Shown: positions 48,237 through 60,314, counted from the first letter of the stretch. The stretch: DNA of 64,000 nucleotides from Sinonovacula constricta (GCA_007844125.1 CM017555.1:21907669-21971668), one strand, 5' to 3'. Notes: generated by a model from the letters alone, not told the origin. Program-made: numbers and translations.

Positions 48237-49444
48237 ATCACAAAAATCATCATCATCATAACATTGATCAACGCCACAACCATGCACATTGAAAACCATC
48301 TCTTTCATAATCGCCACTGCCAACATCACCACCACCATCTCAACCGTCATTATTACTACCATCGACACTTCCACCACGACCATTTCTACCACAATCACAA
48401 CCTCCACTACCACAAGAACCACTACCACGACACCCACAACTTTAACCACTTCTGCCAGTCAGCCACTTGTAGTCATCACCACTTCAAACATCACCGCCAC
48501 AATCATTAGCATCGCCATTCCTTCAATAATCATCACCATAATCATCACAACCAATATCTCGACCGTAACCACCACAATTACCACCAACACCATCACCAGC
48601 ATGTACTACCATTATAACATTTACACATCAGCACCACCAAGACCCAACAACCACCTCGACGCCACCACCACGTCCTAAACCCCCACCATCATCTTGACCA
48701 TTACCATTTCCACCACCGCCATCACCACCACACCACCGCGATTACCACCACACCACCGTCACAACAATCACACTCTCTGCCATCATTACAAATTCTAACA
48801 CCATTACCACCATTATCACCACAATCATCACTACTTCTACCACCACCTTTAGCATCACCATTATTATCTTCATGATCATATTTCAACCACCACCATGACA
48901 ACTTCTACCACGACCGTCATCACCATCACGAACAACAGCACGAATATTATTATTAACACATTTACCACTTCTACCATTTCCATCACTACCGCCACTTCTA
49001 CAACCATCAGAACCACCACCATCTCAACCAGTATCATCAAGACTATCACCATCACCACCACCATCCCCATCCCCACCATCCCCACCTTGATCACCACTAC
49101 CATAACATCTTCTACCACCATAATCACAACCACTATCTCATTTAACACCATAACCAACCACTATACGACTTCTACCACCTTTACCACCATCCACCATCAC
49201 AACCCCCATCGCCATCGCCACCACAACCACAACACCCTTTACCATTACTACTTCTTACATCACCTCCACTACAAACAAAACCATTACAACTCTACTAGCA
49301 TCACCACTTCCACCACCATCACCACCACCACCACTTACACCACCACTAAGACCATATCACCACCATCACCATCACCATCACCATCACCACTAACACCACT
49401 ATCACCACTAACAGTACCACTAACATCACCGGTGAAATGTATAT

Positions 49445-49725
49445 TTCTGGACTACCGGAGATGCGTTCTAACGTGTATCTGGACCAACTCCGATATAACA
49501 GTTTTTAATTGAAATATTAAATTGTGTTGCTGCGTGTACTTAGGGAAGTCCAAGACGAACAATAGATGACTCACTGTCCTTCTTTAAAGATTCAGTCGAT
49601 GAGACGGATATGCTAGATGAGGGACAGGCGTCGATAATTTGGGCGCAACGCAGCATCGGGCCTGTTGCACCAGCACAAAATGGCATAAACGATAACATGG
49701 GTATTTAAAATCATCTCCAACCAGG
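49445..49725. other. Intergenic
   Basis: Nothing recognised. Confidence 0.3.
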
Positions 49726-49727
49726 GG

Positions 49728-49925
49728 GTTCCCTCTACCGAGTAGGTAGTTGTAGTAACTTGTAACTCGACATACTCCTCAGCTCCTTGCCGCAGGGGTT
49801 CAAGGCCCTACCATTGGGTGCGCCTGTGGTTCTATCCAGACATTAGAGGAATCCTCCATTAATAATAGTTGCAGGTCATTACAATTACCATTTTTGTGTT
49901 GCTGCAATGTAGAAGAACACAAGCG
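49728..49925 (+). repeat. SINE copy
   Basis: Decayed tRNA head with 'ggggttcaaggccc' B box, then 'tgcgcctgtggttctatcca', 'gacattagaggaatcctcca', 'tgttgctgcaatgta'. Confidence 0.65.
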
Positions 49926-50029
49926 CACAAACAATCACACATTCCAAGTCTCTTTCTTAATGTCATTTTGATTACTTTACCAGCTTAACGATATATTTTC
50001 ATATTTGTCGTTTCTAGTTTCTAGTCCCG

Positions 50030-50198
50030 GTAAGGGTGAGGACTTTGCGAAGGAGAGGTCTTCCAGATGACCTACGATGCTCCTGTGGTTCTACCCAGAC
50101 ATTTGTCTGTGGTCTGTCTCCATCAGTAATAAGCTAGACATTGCCAATATGATCATAACTTTGTAGGTGCGATCTCACAACAAACAAATTACACAATG
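50030..50198 (+). repeat. SINE tail copy
   Basis: 'tgctcctgtggttctaccca', 'gacatttgtctgtggtctg', 'aagctagacattgccaatat', 'gtaggtgcgatctcacaac'. Confidence 0.7.
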
Positions 50199-50199
50199 A

Positions 50200-50750
50200 C
50201 TGACAATAAACATACCGCTGTCACCATTATGCAATATTTCAACTGTTGGAGAAATAAAATTTGGTCCAAATTATTGGATAGGACCTTTAATAAGCGGGGT
50301 TTACATTTCCAAACATGTAGAGTATGCTGAAAATACACGACTATTACGGACTATGATGGATTACAATTGATTCCTTATTTGATGTGTGGTAAAGCCAGTG
50401 TTCGGCTACATTGTGTGCTGTAAAACAATCCATATATCTAAGGACCCTGAGCACCGTGAATACATTTATTATGACAAATGTTAACAAATTAACATATTTT
50501 TAGGGACTTCAACAAAATCATTGATCGTGCTTACGGAATGATGCTAAAACATATTTTAGGCTATAAAATAAATTTTAACCAGAGCTGTGATTACATGATT
50601 TTATTTGTAAAAGCGGGTCGTTCCGAAATATAAAGACCTCTACCAAAGAAGCAGGAGTGTAAATGATGTTTATAATGACGAATCGGCTGTAACGTCGCAC
50701 TTTTCACCTAGATGTAAGACATCCATAAACAATTTACTGGGTGTTTGTGT
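50200..50750. other. Intergenic
   Basis: No gene recognised. Confidence 0.3.
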
Positions 50751-50751
50751 T

Positions 50752-50975
50752 TTTGTTACATCGGATCGACACAGTTATGGTCATATTGGCGACGTCTAGC
50801 TAATTATTGGTGGAGGAAGACCCTAGACTTATATCTAGGTAGAACCACTGGCGCACCGCAGGTTAGCTGGAAAACCTCCCCACATGACAGTCCTCGCCCC
50901 GACTTGGACTCGAACCAACGCGTTAAGGAGCTGAGGAGTCAGCGACTCTAACCGCTTGGCAACGGGCGCCCCCAC
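50752..50975 (-). repeat. SINE, near full length
   Basis: On minus: head 'ggggcgcccgttgccaagcg', 'agagtcgctgactcctcagc', body with 'cctgcggtgcgccagtggtt', 'ctacctagatataagtctag' and tail to 'tgtaacaaaaacac'. The plus-strand open frame here is a shadow. Confidence 0.8.
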
Positions 50976-50979
50976 AATA

Positions 50980-52200
50980 AATTTGGGGAACTTTTCAGAC
51001 ACTGATAAAAAATTTTCTAAGTTTTTGTAGAACGCATATTCCTCCGGCATAGATACAGAATTTAGAACACTCTACTGTCAGAATATAATATAACCGTTAT
51101 TACTTATTAGTATTAATATTGTAAGAATTTTCAATAACTCCCCTTTGATACTGAATGACCCAGCTTGTAAAACGAAAATAGGAAACATTTGGGAAATCAC
51201 CAGTCTGCCTGAACAGAAAGTACGTTTATTTGACATTCTTCTCAGAGACAACAAAATCGTAAATGATCCCACTTGTAAAATGCATATTTATAAATGATAT
51301 TATGAAACAATTGCGATAAATACTGTAGGAAATGCTCCATCGTGATAACCCTTTGTACGGCATGACAAGTGGTTGTCGCCACTGTTTTCGGTTTCAGTAA
51401 ATATTTAATATAAAGAGAAAGTGATTGTGTATAACCTTGAAAATGTTTTCTCCGACCACCCCCCCCCTCCCCACACACACACCAAGTACGAATGATAGAA
51501 GGTTGTATTTTAGGTATTTGGTAGGTTCTGTATTACACTGCTTTTCTCACAGATGCATCTGCCAAGACAACGGGGTAAAAACAATTTTGTGCCCTCTTCA
51601 AAGCACCGTTTGCTTCTTAGTAAAATTACATGGATATGATCTAGGTCAGCCTAATACAACAGTAGTTTTTAACTGATTGAATGTATGTTACTATACAAAA
51701 CATGTACCACGGAACACTACAATATGATAGGTTTGCATGTTTTAATGTATTTTGTAATTTCTTTCCCAAGTTGTTCTAAACGAAGCCGCACAACATTGTA
51801 AATTACATTGTCATTGTAATGCTAGATCGGGCCCGACTACCCCCTCTTTCCAAACAATTAGGCGCACACAAAGTAGGCTGTTATTTTGCAAAACGACCTA
51901 CAAAACTGTGCAATTTCGTTTTGAATGGCGTGCTCTTGAATGTTCAGCACATGCACACAAGCATAGCTAAAGTAAAATAGTGTCCCATAGTACGGGTTTT
52001 GGTTATTTAAGTAAGTTAATTTGATTGTGTGACCTAGATAAAATCCACGCAATTGCATTAGGAAGTAAGTAGCTAGTGGTGTAAAGAGGCACCTGATAAA
52101 GACTGCTTGCATTTGGTCATGACGGCTCGGATTACGTGCCGTTTTGCATGATGATAGTATGTGCTCAACAGTACCATGTTCACGAAGAGGGCACGATTTG
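50980..52200. other. Intergenic
   Basis: No gene is supported; several 60-85 residue frames lack motifs. Confidence 0.3.
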
Positions 52201-52202
52201 AT

Positions 52203-52395
52203 TGTTTTATTACATCGCTACGACACAGTTATGTTCAAGTTAGCGATGTCCAGTTAATTATTGGTGAAGGAAGAACTAAGGCATGTGTGTAGAACCATCC
52301 TAAGCCAGAAACAGCCGACCAGGACTCGAACCCACGCGGTGAAGGGCTGAGAAGTTACAAGTCAGCGACTCTAACCGCCCGGCTGAGAAGCTGGC
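52203..52395 (-). repeat. SINE, near full length
   Basis: Minus-strand head 'agccgggcggttagagtcgc', 'tgacttgtaacttctcagcc', B box 'gtgggttcgagtcctggtcg', body and tail to 'gtagcgatgta'. The best-preserved B box in the window. Confidence 0.8.
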
Positions 52396-52399
52396 ATAA

Positions 52400-53800
52400 T
52401 GGCCATTATCAGTTCTACCTGTAATATTTGAGGGTGTTGGTATCACACCATATACTGATCGAAGGAAGATCTGGTGTGGCTCCTACTTCTTTGGCACCTC
52501 CCACTTATTCCAACCACCGGTTGAGCCATTTGAACAGATCTCGCGGAACTGATTGCGTACTCACCTTTTCTGCTGTCTGCTTGCACAATCGATTTTCTTT
52601 CTTGCTTGTTTGAGTGGTCCCACCTTTGCTGTTGTCTCAAGTCTTACACTAACGCCAAAGTTTATTTTGACCAAACTCTGGAAACACACACACAAACAAA
52701 TCGGCTATTTTACTTTCTGAAATAGACCACGATAGTAATATGTGGGTTAATTAGACCCAATACAGCAATACAAATAGAAACAATGAGAAGGAAGGTGAAA
52801 TAATACAAACAAAAAATGACACATATTGAGCTAGAATTTAGTTAATCACATTCCTTTTGAAATATTGTGACTTTTAATGAAAGTTAAATACTTTTTGTTC
52901 TGAAAGTTAAATACTTTTTGTTCATTATTGCTACATTAGGTGTAAACTGATATAATGAAGGAAGATTAAAAATTGGGTGAATGCTATTTTAAAAACTGCA
53001 CGAACCTTACAGAATCATTATGTTAATTTTTGCTTGGTTGCTGTTAAGTTTATTGTGCATTTACAAATCATTGTTCAAACGAAATTATTTTATTTGACAA
53101 CATAACTTTCTGCACATGTGCAGGATCTATTTAATGCTACTTGAAGACCGAAAGACGTCCCGAAAATCCCGGGTGTAGTCTTGTTAACATTTTCGATGTT
53201 CTTTGTAAACTTTTCCAGGCGTCTATGGAAAGGGATGAGATTTTGCAATTGGGAACACCGCATCGTCCTATAATTTTCCCACTAAACGTCACAGGAATGT
53301 TATAAATATAGCCATGACAACAGGAAATTCTTCTTTATCCCAAATCAAAAAAAACCCACAAGAGGCCAAAATCTTCCGAAGATGAGGCTGCTGAGAAAGA
53401 ACACAAGATTTCTTTTTCAGTCACATTTAAAATACATCCAGCAGATTCTCTTCTATTCTGCAGTTGCTAGTCAGTTTTATGAACATACAATATACCAGCT
53501 TACACTTAGTTTAGCAAATATAAAAGTACAAGAATAAGTTGAAGTCGTTCTCTTTTGCTTACTATAAATGTTGACTTTTGAAAATCCAATATCTATGCAA
53601 ATATCATAAACACCGCTTAGTGATATATGTTTCAGGACGTTTACAAATTATCAACAACAAAAATAGATGAATGCGCGCCGAACTAGGCTAGGGTATACCT
53701 GAGTACCTTACTGCTCGTATGTCGGCAAACATGTGACTCATTACCTGCTTGGCACGTATTGATATGGCTTAGGCAAGTACTGAACATAAATTCAGATGAG
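52400..53800. other. Intergenic
   Basis: No gene recognised. A direct repeat 'gaaagttaaatactttttgttc' style lies at about 52879-52922. Confidence 0.35.
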
Positions 53801-53802
53801 CC

Positions 53803-54058
53803 AAGGGGCGCCCGCGGCGTAATGGTAGAGTCGCCAATTTGTAACTCCTCTGACTGCTAAGCCGACCGCCGTGGGTTCGATTCCCGTTCAGGAAGAAGGA
53901 CTAAATATGGGAAGTCTTCCAGCTGAGGTGTGCTGGTAGTTTTACCCAGACTTTTGCCTGGGGTCTTCCTTCACCAAATAACTGGACGTCGCTATAATGA
54001 TCGTCATTGCATGGTCGCTGCGATGTATTAACAACAACAACAACAACAACAACAACAA
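53803..54058 (+). repeat. tRNA-derived SINE with (AAC)n tail
   Basis: Head 'ggggcgcccgcggcgtaatg', A box, B box 'gtgggttcgattcccg', body ('ggtagttttacccagac', 'ttgcctggggtcttccttca', 'aactggacgtcgctataatg') and an (AAC)n tail at 54031-54057. It defines the family's full length of about 255 bp. Confidence 0.85.
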
Positions 54059-54509
54059 AGAAAAACGGATTAGCCAGCTCCCGCTGGGACCTGTCTGTTC
54101 AAGATCTGCACTTTCTGTAGCTGATGGGCCATAAATATGTGTAGACAGCTTTAAAAGGTCGACAAAAGCAGACTAGACGCCAAAGAATGTGTACAGATTA
54201 TTAACATGTGGCTAGATAATGGTTACTTTTGCACCCGAATTGTGTACACTTCATTGCTATAATGTCAAGATCACCACATGATAGAACCTCCGTTGTTATG
54301 CCAAATACTTTCGGCCAGCTAACGCAGGATTTTATTTATGTTTCTAACTGCTTTGATAAAGTTAGTCGGTTGGTGGTCAGGGTGGGGTTGGGGTTTGGGA
54401 TTGGGGTTGGAGCGGGCAATGGTTTCGACTAAAAAATAATATATATTCCCTAAAATATTTTCGCTCACGAGTGATGAAATCTTCTTAAATACACCACGGC
54501 GACACAATA

Positions 54510-54625
54510 ATTGTCATTATAGTAATATCCAGTTATTTTGTTGAAGGAAAACTGCACACAAATGTCTGGGTAGAACTAGGGCTGCGGCGCTGTCCAACCG
54601 TAAGACCTTCCTTCGTCCCGCAAAG
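54510..54625 (-). repeat. SINE tail fragment
   Basis: On minus: 'ccctagttctacccagacat', 'ttgtgtgcagttttccttca', 'ggatattactataatgacaa'. Confidence 0.65.
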
Positions 54626-54629
54626 ACAT

Positions 54630-55270
54630 ACAAGACTTACTGCTAGAGTTTTAGGGGTAATTAATGTAAATCCTGATCAGACAGCGACAGTTGTCTTACT
54701 TAAGTCGACAGTGTTTGCCTAAGCCTGGCCAATTTGTGCTTAGCAGACTAAGAGCCAAGCTTAAGCCGATCTTATGTTGAACTGTTTATTCTAGTGATTA
54801 TGAATTATGATATAAAAACTAAACATTCGATGAAAAATATAAGGTTTCTCAACATAGTTTAGTTTTTAGTCATCCGGTATGACTTTCTACTCTTCTTACT
54901 TCGTAACGTAAGTAATTATATGACACGGCATTTTGCAAAATAGTTAATTACGGTCAAGAACGAGTGATGATAAAATTTCACTACGACAGTCATACGTTTA
55001 AAATAACGCATCCTTTTACGTAGATATGCAATTGTATTTTTTAGTCCTAAAACAATGACATTTTAAAAGTCAATAGAAACAATTAAATACGTCATATAAT
55101 AGTTTCCTTGTACTGCTATGTATAATAACTGTTTAATCTTCTTACATTGCTTAACCATAACGCAGTTTATAGTTAATTCTGCGGAGTGTAAAATCCATGA
55201 CTAAAGTCGGTTTTCACGTTCTAAAAATAGAACAACTTAAAAACCCACGCATGCATAATAAAACCAGTGC
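54630..55270. other. Intergenic, upstream of secreted peptide 3
   Basis: Contains one copy (54650-54760) of the interspersed repeat seen at 285-375. The rest is AT-rich. Confidence 0.4.
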
Positions 55271-55273
55271 TGT

Positions 55274-55280
55274 TATAAAT
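55274..55280 (+). promoter_or_regulatory. TATA box of secreted peptide 3
   Basis: TATAAAT lies 31 bp before an initiator-like 'tcattat' (A at 55305). A spliced leader follows. Confidence 0.65.
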
Positions 55281-55304
55281 ATCCAGCAATGCCAGTAGCG
55301 CATC

Positions 55305-55387
55305 ATTATCAAGTCTTGTACATAGATGTAAGGATAACAAAAACTAACAAAGATCGCAACTGTGTGTTTTACAGCACTACAATAAAT
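55305..55387 (+). other. Noncoding exon 1 of secreted peptide 3
   Basis: Leader exon ending aataaat|gtaagtaaa, a near-consensus donor. The matching acceptor 'ttttatgtttcag' ends at 56231, giving an 844-bp 5'-UTR intron. A tRNA-like SINE head (about 55735-55815, 'gcgggttcgatacg') lies in the intron. Confidence 0.55.
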
Positions 55388-56516
55388 GTAAGTAAAATAA
55401 TTATATCTTTGAAACTTTTTAATTTTTATTTCAATTTGCTAAGTAAATGTGTTTTTTTTTCCTGAACGAGGTTGTTAAACATGTTGTTTTATAACCACAG
55501 AATACTTTAGGCAATTAAATCTATGCTTAAAGATGACAAGGTTTTCACACATGCCACCTTTGTGTGAACATTGTACAGGGTGTTACTGAATTTGAGATGT
55601 GTAAACTTCTTACAGTGAACACGGCCGCAGTAATGTGTAGTCATGTGTAAAACAAAACAAACCGATGTCAATAGTATAGGTAAGACAGGTAGGACACGTT
55701 TGACTTCGAGTACAGAAGTAACATAGCCTTTGCTATCACTAAGCGATCGCTAAGTAGTTAAAAGCTCGCTTATTTAACACTCGGTTGCGGGTTCGATACG
55801 TAGTCAGGGTATATTTTCAATGAATACCCAGTTTAATAAGTTTTCAGTTGAGTATCATGCGGAAATAATGCAGTTGAATATAACTAATTCAACTGAAAAG
55901 AAGATGCTCATAAATGCCACTAATCAGAATTAATCCAAGTGTATATTTGTATTAGTGCAGAGATACTACTACTAAGCCCCTTTTCTTTGTAAGTTCATTA
56001 TTGCCATAAACTATCACTATTGCATACTCCCGTACCTGTTTTCCCTATTTTTGTGAAATTAAACTTTATCTAGTAGTGGTTATAACCTGCCTCACCTGAT
56101 TACATATAATGGATGAGGACCAGTTACTGTGAAAACATCATCCACAACAACAGCAGCTGTTTTATCGTGTACATATGTGTCATGATTATATTTACAGAGA
56201 CTAAACAAACTGCCTGTCTTTTATGTTTCAGAATTTAAAGAAAATTAAAATAACAACAAATATCCCGTCGTTCTAGCTCTTCCAATCGTAAAGACCATCG
56301 TCGCAGACGAAGACCGATTCTTGAAAATACAGAGATAAAAAGGTCATCTAAAACGGAAGTAGTTAGACAAAGTAACAAGACGCTCGACAAAAAGAGGTCA
56401 AGGTCAGCATCACCACCCACAGCAACGATAAAAGAGACTGCAAACGCCATTAAAGAAACAAAAGCGAACAATAAATTAAGAATAGAAACCAAGTCTACAG
56501 CGGAACAACAAGCACA

Positions 56517-56768
56517 ATGGTATCTCAGAAAGCTCTCGTGCTCGGCATGTTCTCCGTCCTTCTGCTGGCGTCGATTTTTGATGTAAATGTGTCTGGGTGT
56601 AAGAAGGTAAAAATGTGCCACATGAAAGCCGGAAACTGCGTCCAACGGTACGTTAAAACAAATGAAGGACGCCAGGGACGTTGCAACCTGAAAGGCGGCA
56701 CATGCCAAACGATCGTCCGACGCCGTGGACCTAAGCGCTGCATTTGCGTCAAAGATAGGCTCCTTTAA
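56517..56768 (+). CDS. Secreted cysteine-rich cationic peptide 3
   Basis: An 83-residue precursor in one coding exon (exon starts 56232). The first in-exon ATG that opens a signal peptide is used: MVSQKALVLGMFSVLLLASI, with cleavage likely near residue 26. Mature cysteines are 28, 34, 41, 56, 63, 75 and 77. The last six give C-x6-C-x14-C-x6-C-x11-C-x-C, the frame of the peptide at 34937, and Cys28 is extra and unpaired in that scheme. Both C-x6-C pairs are C-x4-G-x-C (CHMKAGNC, CNLKGGTC). The mature part is strongly basic (about 16 Lys/Arg against 2 acidic), as in many antimicrobial peptides, but activity is inference. Signal peptide MVSQK versus MVVQK, cysteine spacing and shared 5' architecture support paralogy. 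The long antisense frames here are shadows. Confidence 0.88.
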   Translation: MVSQKALVLGMFSVLLLASIFDVNVSGCKKVKMCHMKAGNCVQRYVKTNEGRQGRCNLKGGTCQTIVRRRGPKRCICVKDRLL

Positions 56769-56891
56769 ATCCGAGTTTCAAAATATGTTGTATTAGGATC
56801 TAATTTCTTATTTTACTTGCATTTAATATCTTTAAAGCTTAAGGGCATGCGCTGGTATAGTTAATGTCTAGTTTTCCATTTTTCACAATAT

Positions 56892-56897
56892 AATAAA
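56892..56897 (+). terminator. Candidate polyadenylation signal of secreted peptide 3
   Basis: AATAAA 124 nt after the stop. A second AATAAA at 57431-57436 is an alternative. Confidence 0.5.
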
Positions 56898-57439
56898 AAA
56901 TCGAACTTTTAATTCGGAAATTTTAAGATGGACATGAACATTTAAATCGAATTTACAAGCGCAATTCCTGGACCTCTCAATGGTGGAAGAGGTGAAGAAT
57001 TAAAGAAGATCTGCAAATGAAAACAGAGTATCAGGATTTTCTAGTTTTTGTATTTAATCACTTGTTTTTATTTATCCAAATGTTTATAACTGTTTATGAT
57101 GCAGGTTATTATTTTGTTCAGACGCGTGTTTGCGTGTTGTAGATTTATAGCAAGTTTATTATTGAAATCATATTGATTTGTAATGGCATGCTACATGTGA
57201 ATGTTGTCCGAAATTTTATTATATTATATAATTTTTTTGTTTTAATGTTTTAAATGTTCTGTGTTGATTTATTTTTCTCTGTTAGTCTTAAATTAAACGG
57301 TCAGTATGTAAATAATTCCAACATAATCTTACTTAAAAGTGTGACGGAGTTTGTAGTGGCGTATACAGTAAGATTTTACGAGTTTAAAAAAGTGTGAATA
57401 ATGTGAACGTTAAGTTTGTAATTTGATATCAATAAAACG

Positions 57440-59140
57440 TCTCAGCCGTTAAAATAGTTATAGAGTGAAATAAATCGAGTGAAAAGAAATAATACCTGTA
57501 ATTATGTTGTGTCAGATGAAAGAGCAAAGATTGAGTTATACATGATACATGATACAGAGAGATACATGTAGTATTATTCCGTCCTGGTAAGTATGATTGC
57601 CTAGTTTGGTCTTCAAGAGAGCTCTTGTTGTTGTAGTGAGCATATAAACATGCGTTTTCACAAAGTGCCCGCATGTGTTCATTGTTGTTGTGAAGGGCGT
57701 TCTACTTTGAACCTATTTTCTATCACATGGAAACGCATTTTCGGTTTTATAAACCAAGCTGATATTTTTCGTTGTTTCGGTTTCGAATGATTTTTTAAAA
57801 TCTGTATTTGTTGTAAGGAATGAAACTGCGCACGTCCATCCTTCTAATGTTAGTCAAAAATATGTATAATACTCTGATCATAAAACACTTTAGTCCAAGT
57901 GTTGTTATTTTTTTTTAAGTTTATACGTTAGTTGTTTAATTATTTGTTTATCGTTAAACTTAAATACGTATTTTTCAACTTTATTTATTTATTTGATATC
58001 ATTCTTGACTCATTTAAGGAAGACATCTTTGTTTTACAATTATTTAGCAAATCATTATTAAAGATACTTAAACCATTATTTGATATTTACTTCATCATCA
58101 TTAAAAAAATTCTTTCGAAATTTTTAATGCAAAAGAATCAAACACTGTTTTACTGACATTGTTTGTCTCATTACTTTCAAACCTTGTTAAACGCATTATG
58201 CAGTTTGCAAAAATTACTCGCACGTTTGAACATGTTTACTATATTTCTTTTTGTGTGTGCCACAGTTTTAAACATACTTTGTATTAGGAATATTAATTCA
58301 AATACCATTATGTTCGCATGCACACACATGTTCATACGCATTTAATATACGATTGACCATTTACTAACATTATTTATTACTTTTAGACCAATTCCATTCA
58401 TATAAAAACCACACAGTGTATTTCTCTTCAGTTAGTTACTATTAGTTTAGATTTGACTGATAGGGCAAATACGACCGTTGTAATGGCAGTTATTCATTGT
58501 TTATACATTTATTTGTCTCAAATTAATTAGTTATTAGTTTAGATTTGACTGATAGGGCATATAAGACCGTTCTAAGGGCAGTTATTCATTGTTTGTACAT
58601 AATTGTGTTTAAAAATATGTAATGGCAATTTTATTCTTACATTAAAATTTTTAAGGGTGCATGTGTTTTCACGTGCTGTACTAACTTTTGTCGATTGTCT
58701 CTTGCTAATTTAGGTTGTATTGAAAGAAAAACATTAACACAGGTTTGTTTTCTTTGATGCATTTATTTGTTGCGTTCGATGAAATTGGTGAAACGAGATG
58801 TATACATTTACAGTTTGTGTTTTATGTTCTATACAGTATATTTAAAGGGCAACTTATTTTATTTTATTGATTCATTTTGTTTATTTACGAAAAGCTTTAT
58901 GCTATTCAAAAAAAGTCAATTTACATTTTTGTGTTTGCTCTTTTGCAATGTTGAATATTACATGAATACATTCCTTTATTCGGGTTCGGATTTTTTAATG
59001 ATTAATCACTTTTATTGAAACTTTATGTCCTTAAACGAAAAAAAAGTTACCTTTTAGCCGATTTTAGGCAAAAATGTTGACATGCTAATAAAAAGCTTAT
59101 GAATGTGTGTTCTTCGTCAATTTTCTCTTAAACCTCCATA
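57440..59140. other. AT-rich intergenic
   Basis: No gene recognised. A direct repeat of about 70 bp ('gttattagtttagatttgac', 'tgatagggca', 'gcagttattcattgttt') occurs at about 58434-58504 and 58529-58592. Confidence 0.4.
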
Positions 59141-59216
59141 TACGACCTGCTGCTCCTGCTGCTGCTGGTGTTGATTCTGTCTTTGATATTGCTGTTGGTG
59201 TTGTTGTTGTTGTTGT

Positions 59217-59281
<65 letters not shown>
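59140..59281. repeat. GCT/GTT region running into (GAT)n
   Basis: (GTT)n then about 21 GAT units at 59218-59281. Confidence 0.95.
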
Positions 59282-59283
<2 letters not shown>

Positions 59284-59289
59284 AACTAA

Positions 59290-60140
59290 TTTTAACTGAC
59301 TTACATTAAATTCTCATGATTGAAAACAATAACTTATGTTCTTAATTTGACTTATATTCCTAGCCTACGATTATATTGATAAGGAAAAGGTGATATAAAT
59401 TAAAGCAACATAAAAAGAACAATTGACTTTTATAAAATATTTTTAAGGTGAACATTATCAGTTACTTTATCGTCGTTCCAAGCCGATTAATCCGTGGTCG
59501 GTAGATTGCCTGAAAACAGTTAGGCCTAGCTGATGTTCGTATGAAACACCACGTTACCTTATTCACCCAAACTGACTTAACAAGACTCACTTAAATGTAA
59601 CGCGCCATATACAAACATTGATAACGTCTTTGTTAACATAAATCAAGTGCATTTATGTTTATTTCGATGTCAATTACAAATACAAATATAGATATGATTC
59701 TCTTTTGCAATGCACTTCGGTCCGCCATTTTGGAATTCATTAACATTATTTAGCCATAATCATTTTAGTTAAAGCATAGTTTATGCATCGTGTTGTTTTT
59801 TCTTAGTTGACTTTACATCAACATACCTTCTTTACCTTAAGTGCAGGCTTGTTTTTGGCGAGTTCTAAATAAGAGCAAATCTGGTTTGGTTAAAAGGTGT
59901 GGAGAGAAAGTGACACTTTATCGCAGTCAACTATGCGGAATACGCGGTCCTGTCTGATTAGTGACGATCTTTTTTGAGTGGGTCGTCTTGAAGGCGAATT
60001 TCAATGCGAACTACAATTTACGCAACGTGGTTAAGTTGTTTCCCTTGTTTGGCTGTTCTATTTAATCCCACGTACTTCCTGGTTATTTTTTAAAGAATCT
60101 CAACAACCGACGAAATTGCATATTTTATTTAACTTTTATC
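59290..60140. other. Intergenic
   Basis: No gene recognised. 'cggtccgccattttgg' at about 59719 is a YY1-like word. Confidence 0.3.
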
Positions 60141-60164
60141 ATAATTTAATACTTATGTTTTTAG

Positions 60165-60312
60165 TAAAACAAAATCCTTACTCTACAAGATAGGGTACAT
60201 TTTCAGGAGAAGTCCATGTGAACGAAAAGAACAACTTATCACAATGTCAGCTTGGTCAACAATTCGAAAATGGTTAGAAAAAGCAAAAGGAGCAGTTATT
60301 CTATTGAGCTAA
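60165..60312 (+). CDS. Possible terminal coding exon, unplaced
   Basis: Behind 'acttatgtttttag' a frame of 48 codons is open to TAA. It is rich in Lys/Arg, with TMSAWSTIRKWLEKAKGAVI near the end. The composition looks more protein-like than the surroundings. No upstream exon or family was recognised, so this is weak. Confidence 0.2.
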
Positions 60313-60314
60313 AA

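Larger units (their letters stand above)
46580..49440. repeat. G-poor CAC/ATC-rich low-complexity block
   Basis: About 2.85 kb in which the plus strand is almost without G outside 47400-47900. It comprises a 36-bp minisatellite, (ATC)n blocks and degenerate ACC/ATC repetition. The plus frames are Thr/Ile-rich and the minus frames Val/Gly/Asp-rich; all are products of composition. An acceptor-like sequence sits at the left edge, so an exon of a mucin-like gene cannot be excluded. Confidence 0.8.

Noticed and set aside
48289..49512. Thr/Ile-rich frames resembling mucins
   Set aside because: Degenerate ACC/ATC repetition explains them; no signal peptide, no cysteine domain and frames change often.
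56235..56708. 157-residue antisense frame with hydrophobic segments
   Set aside because: It overlaps the leader and coding exon of secreted peptide 3, which has better evidence (signal peptide, paralogue, splice sites).
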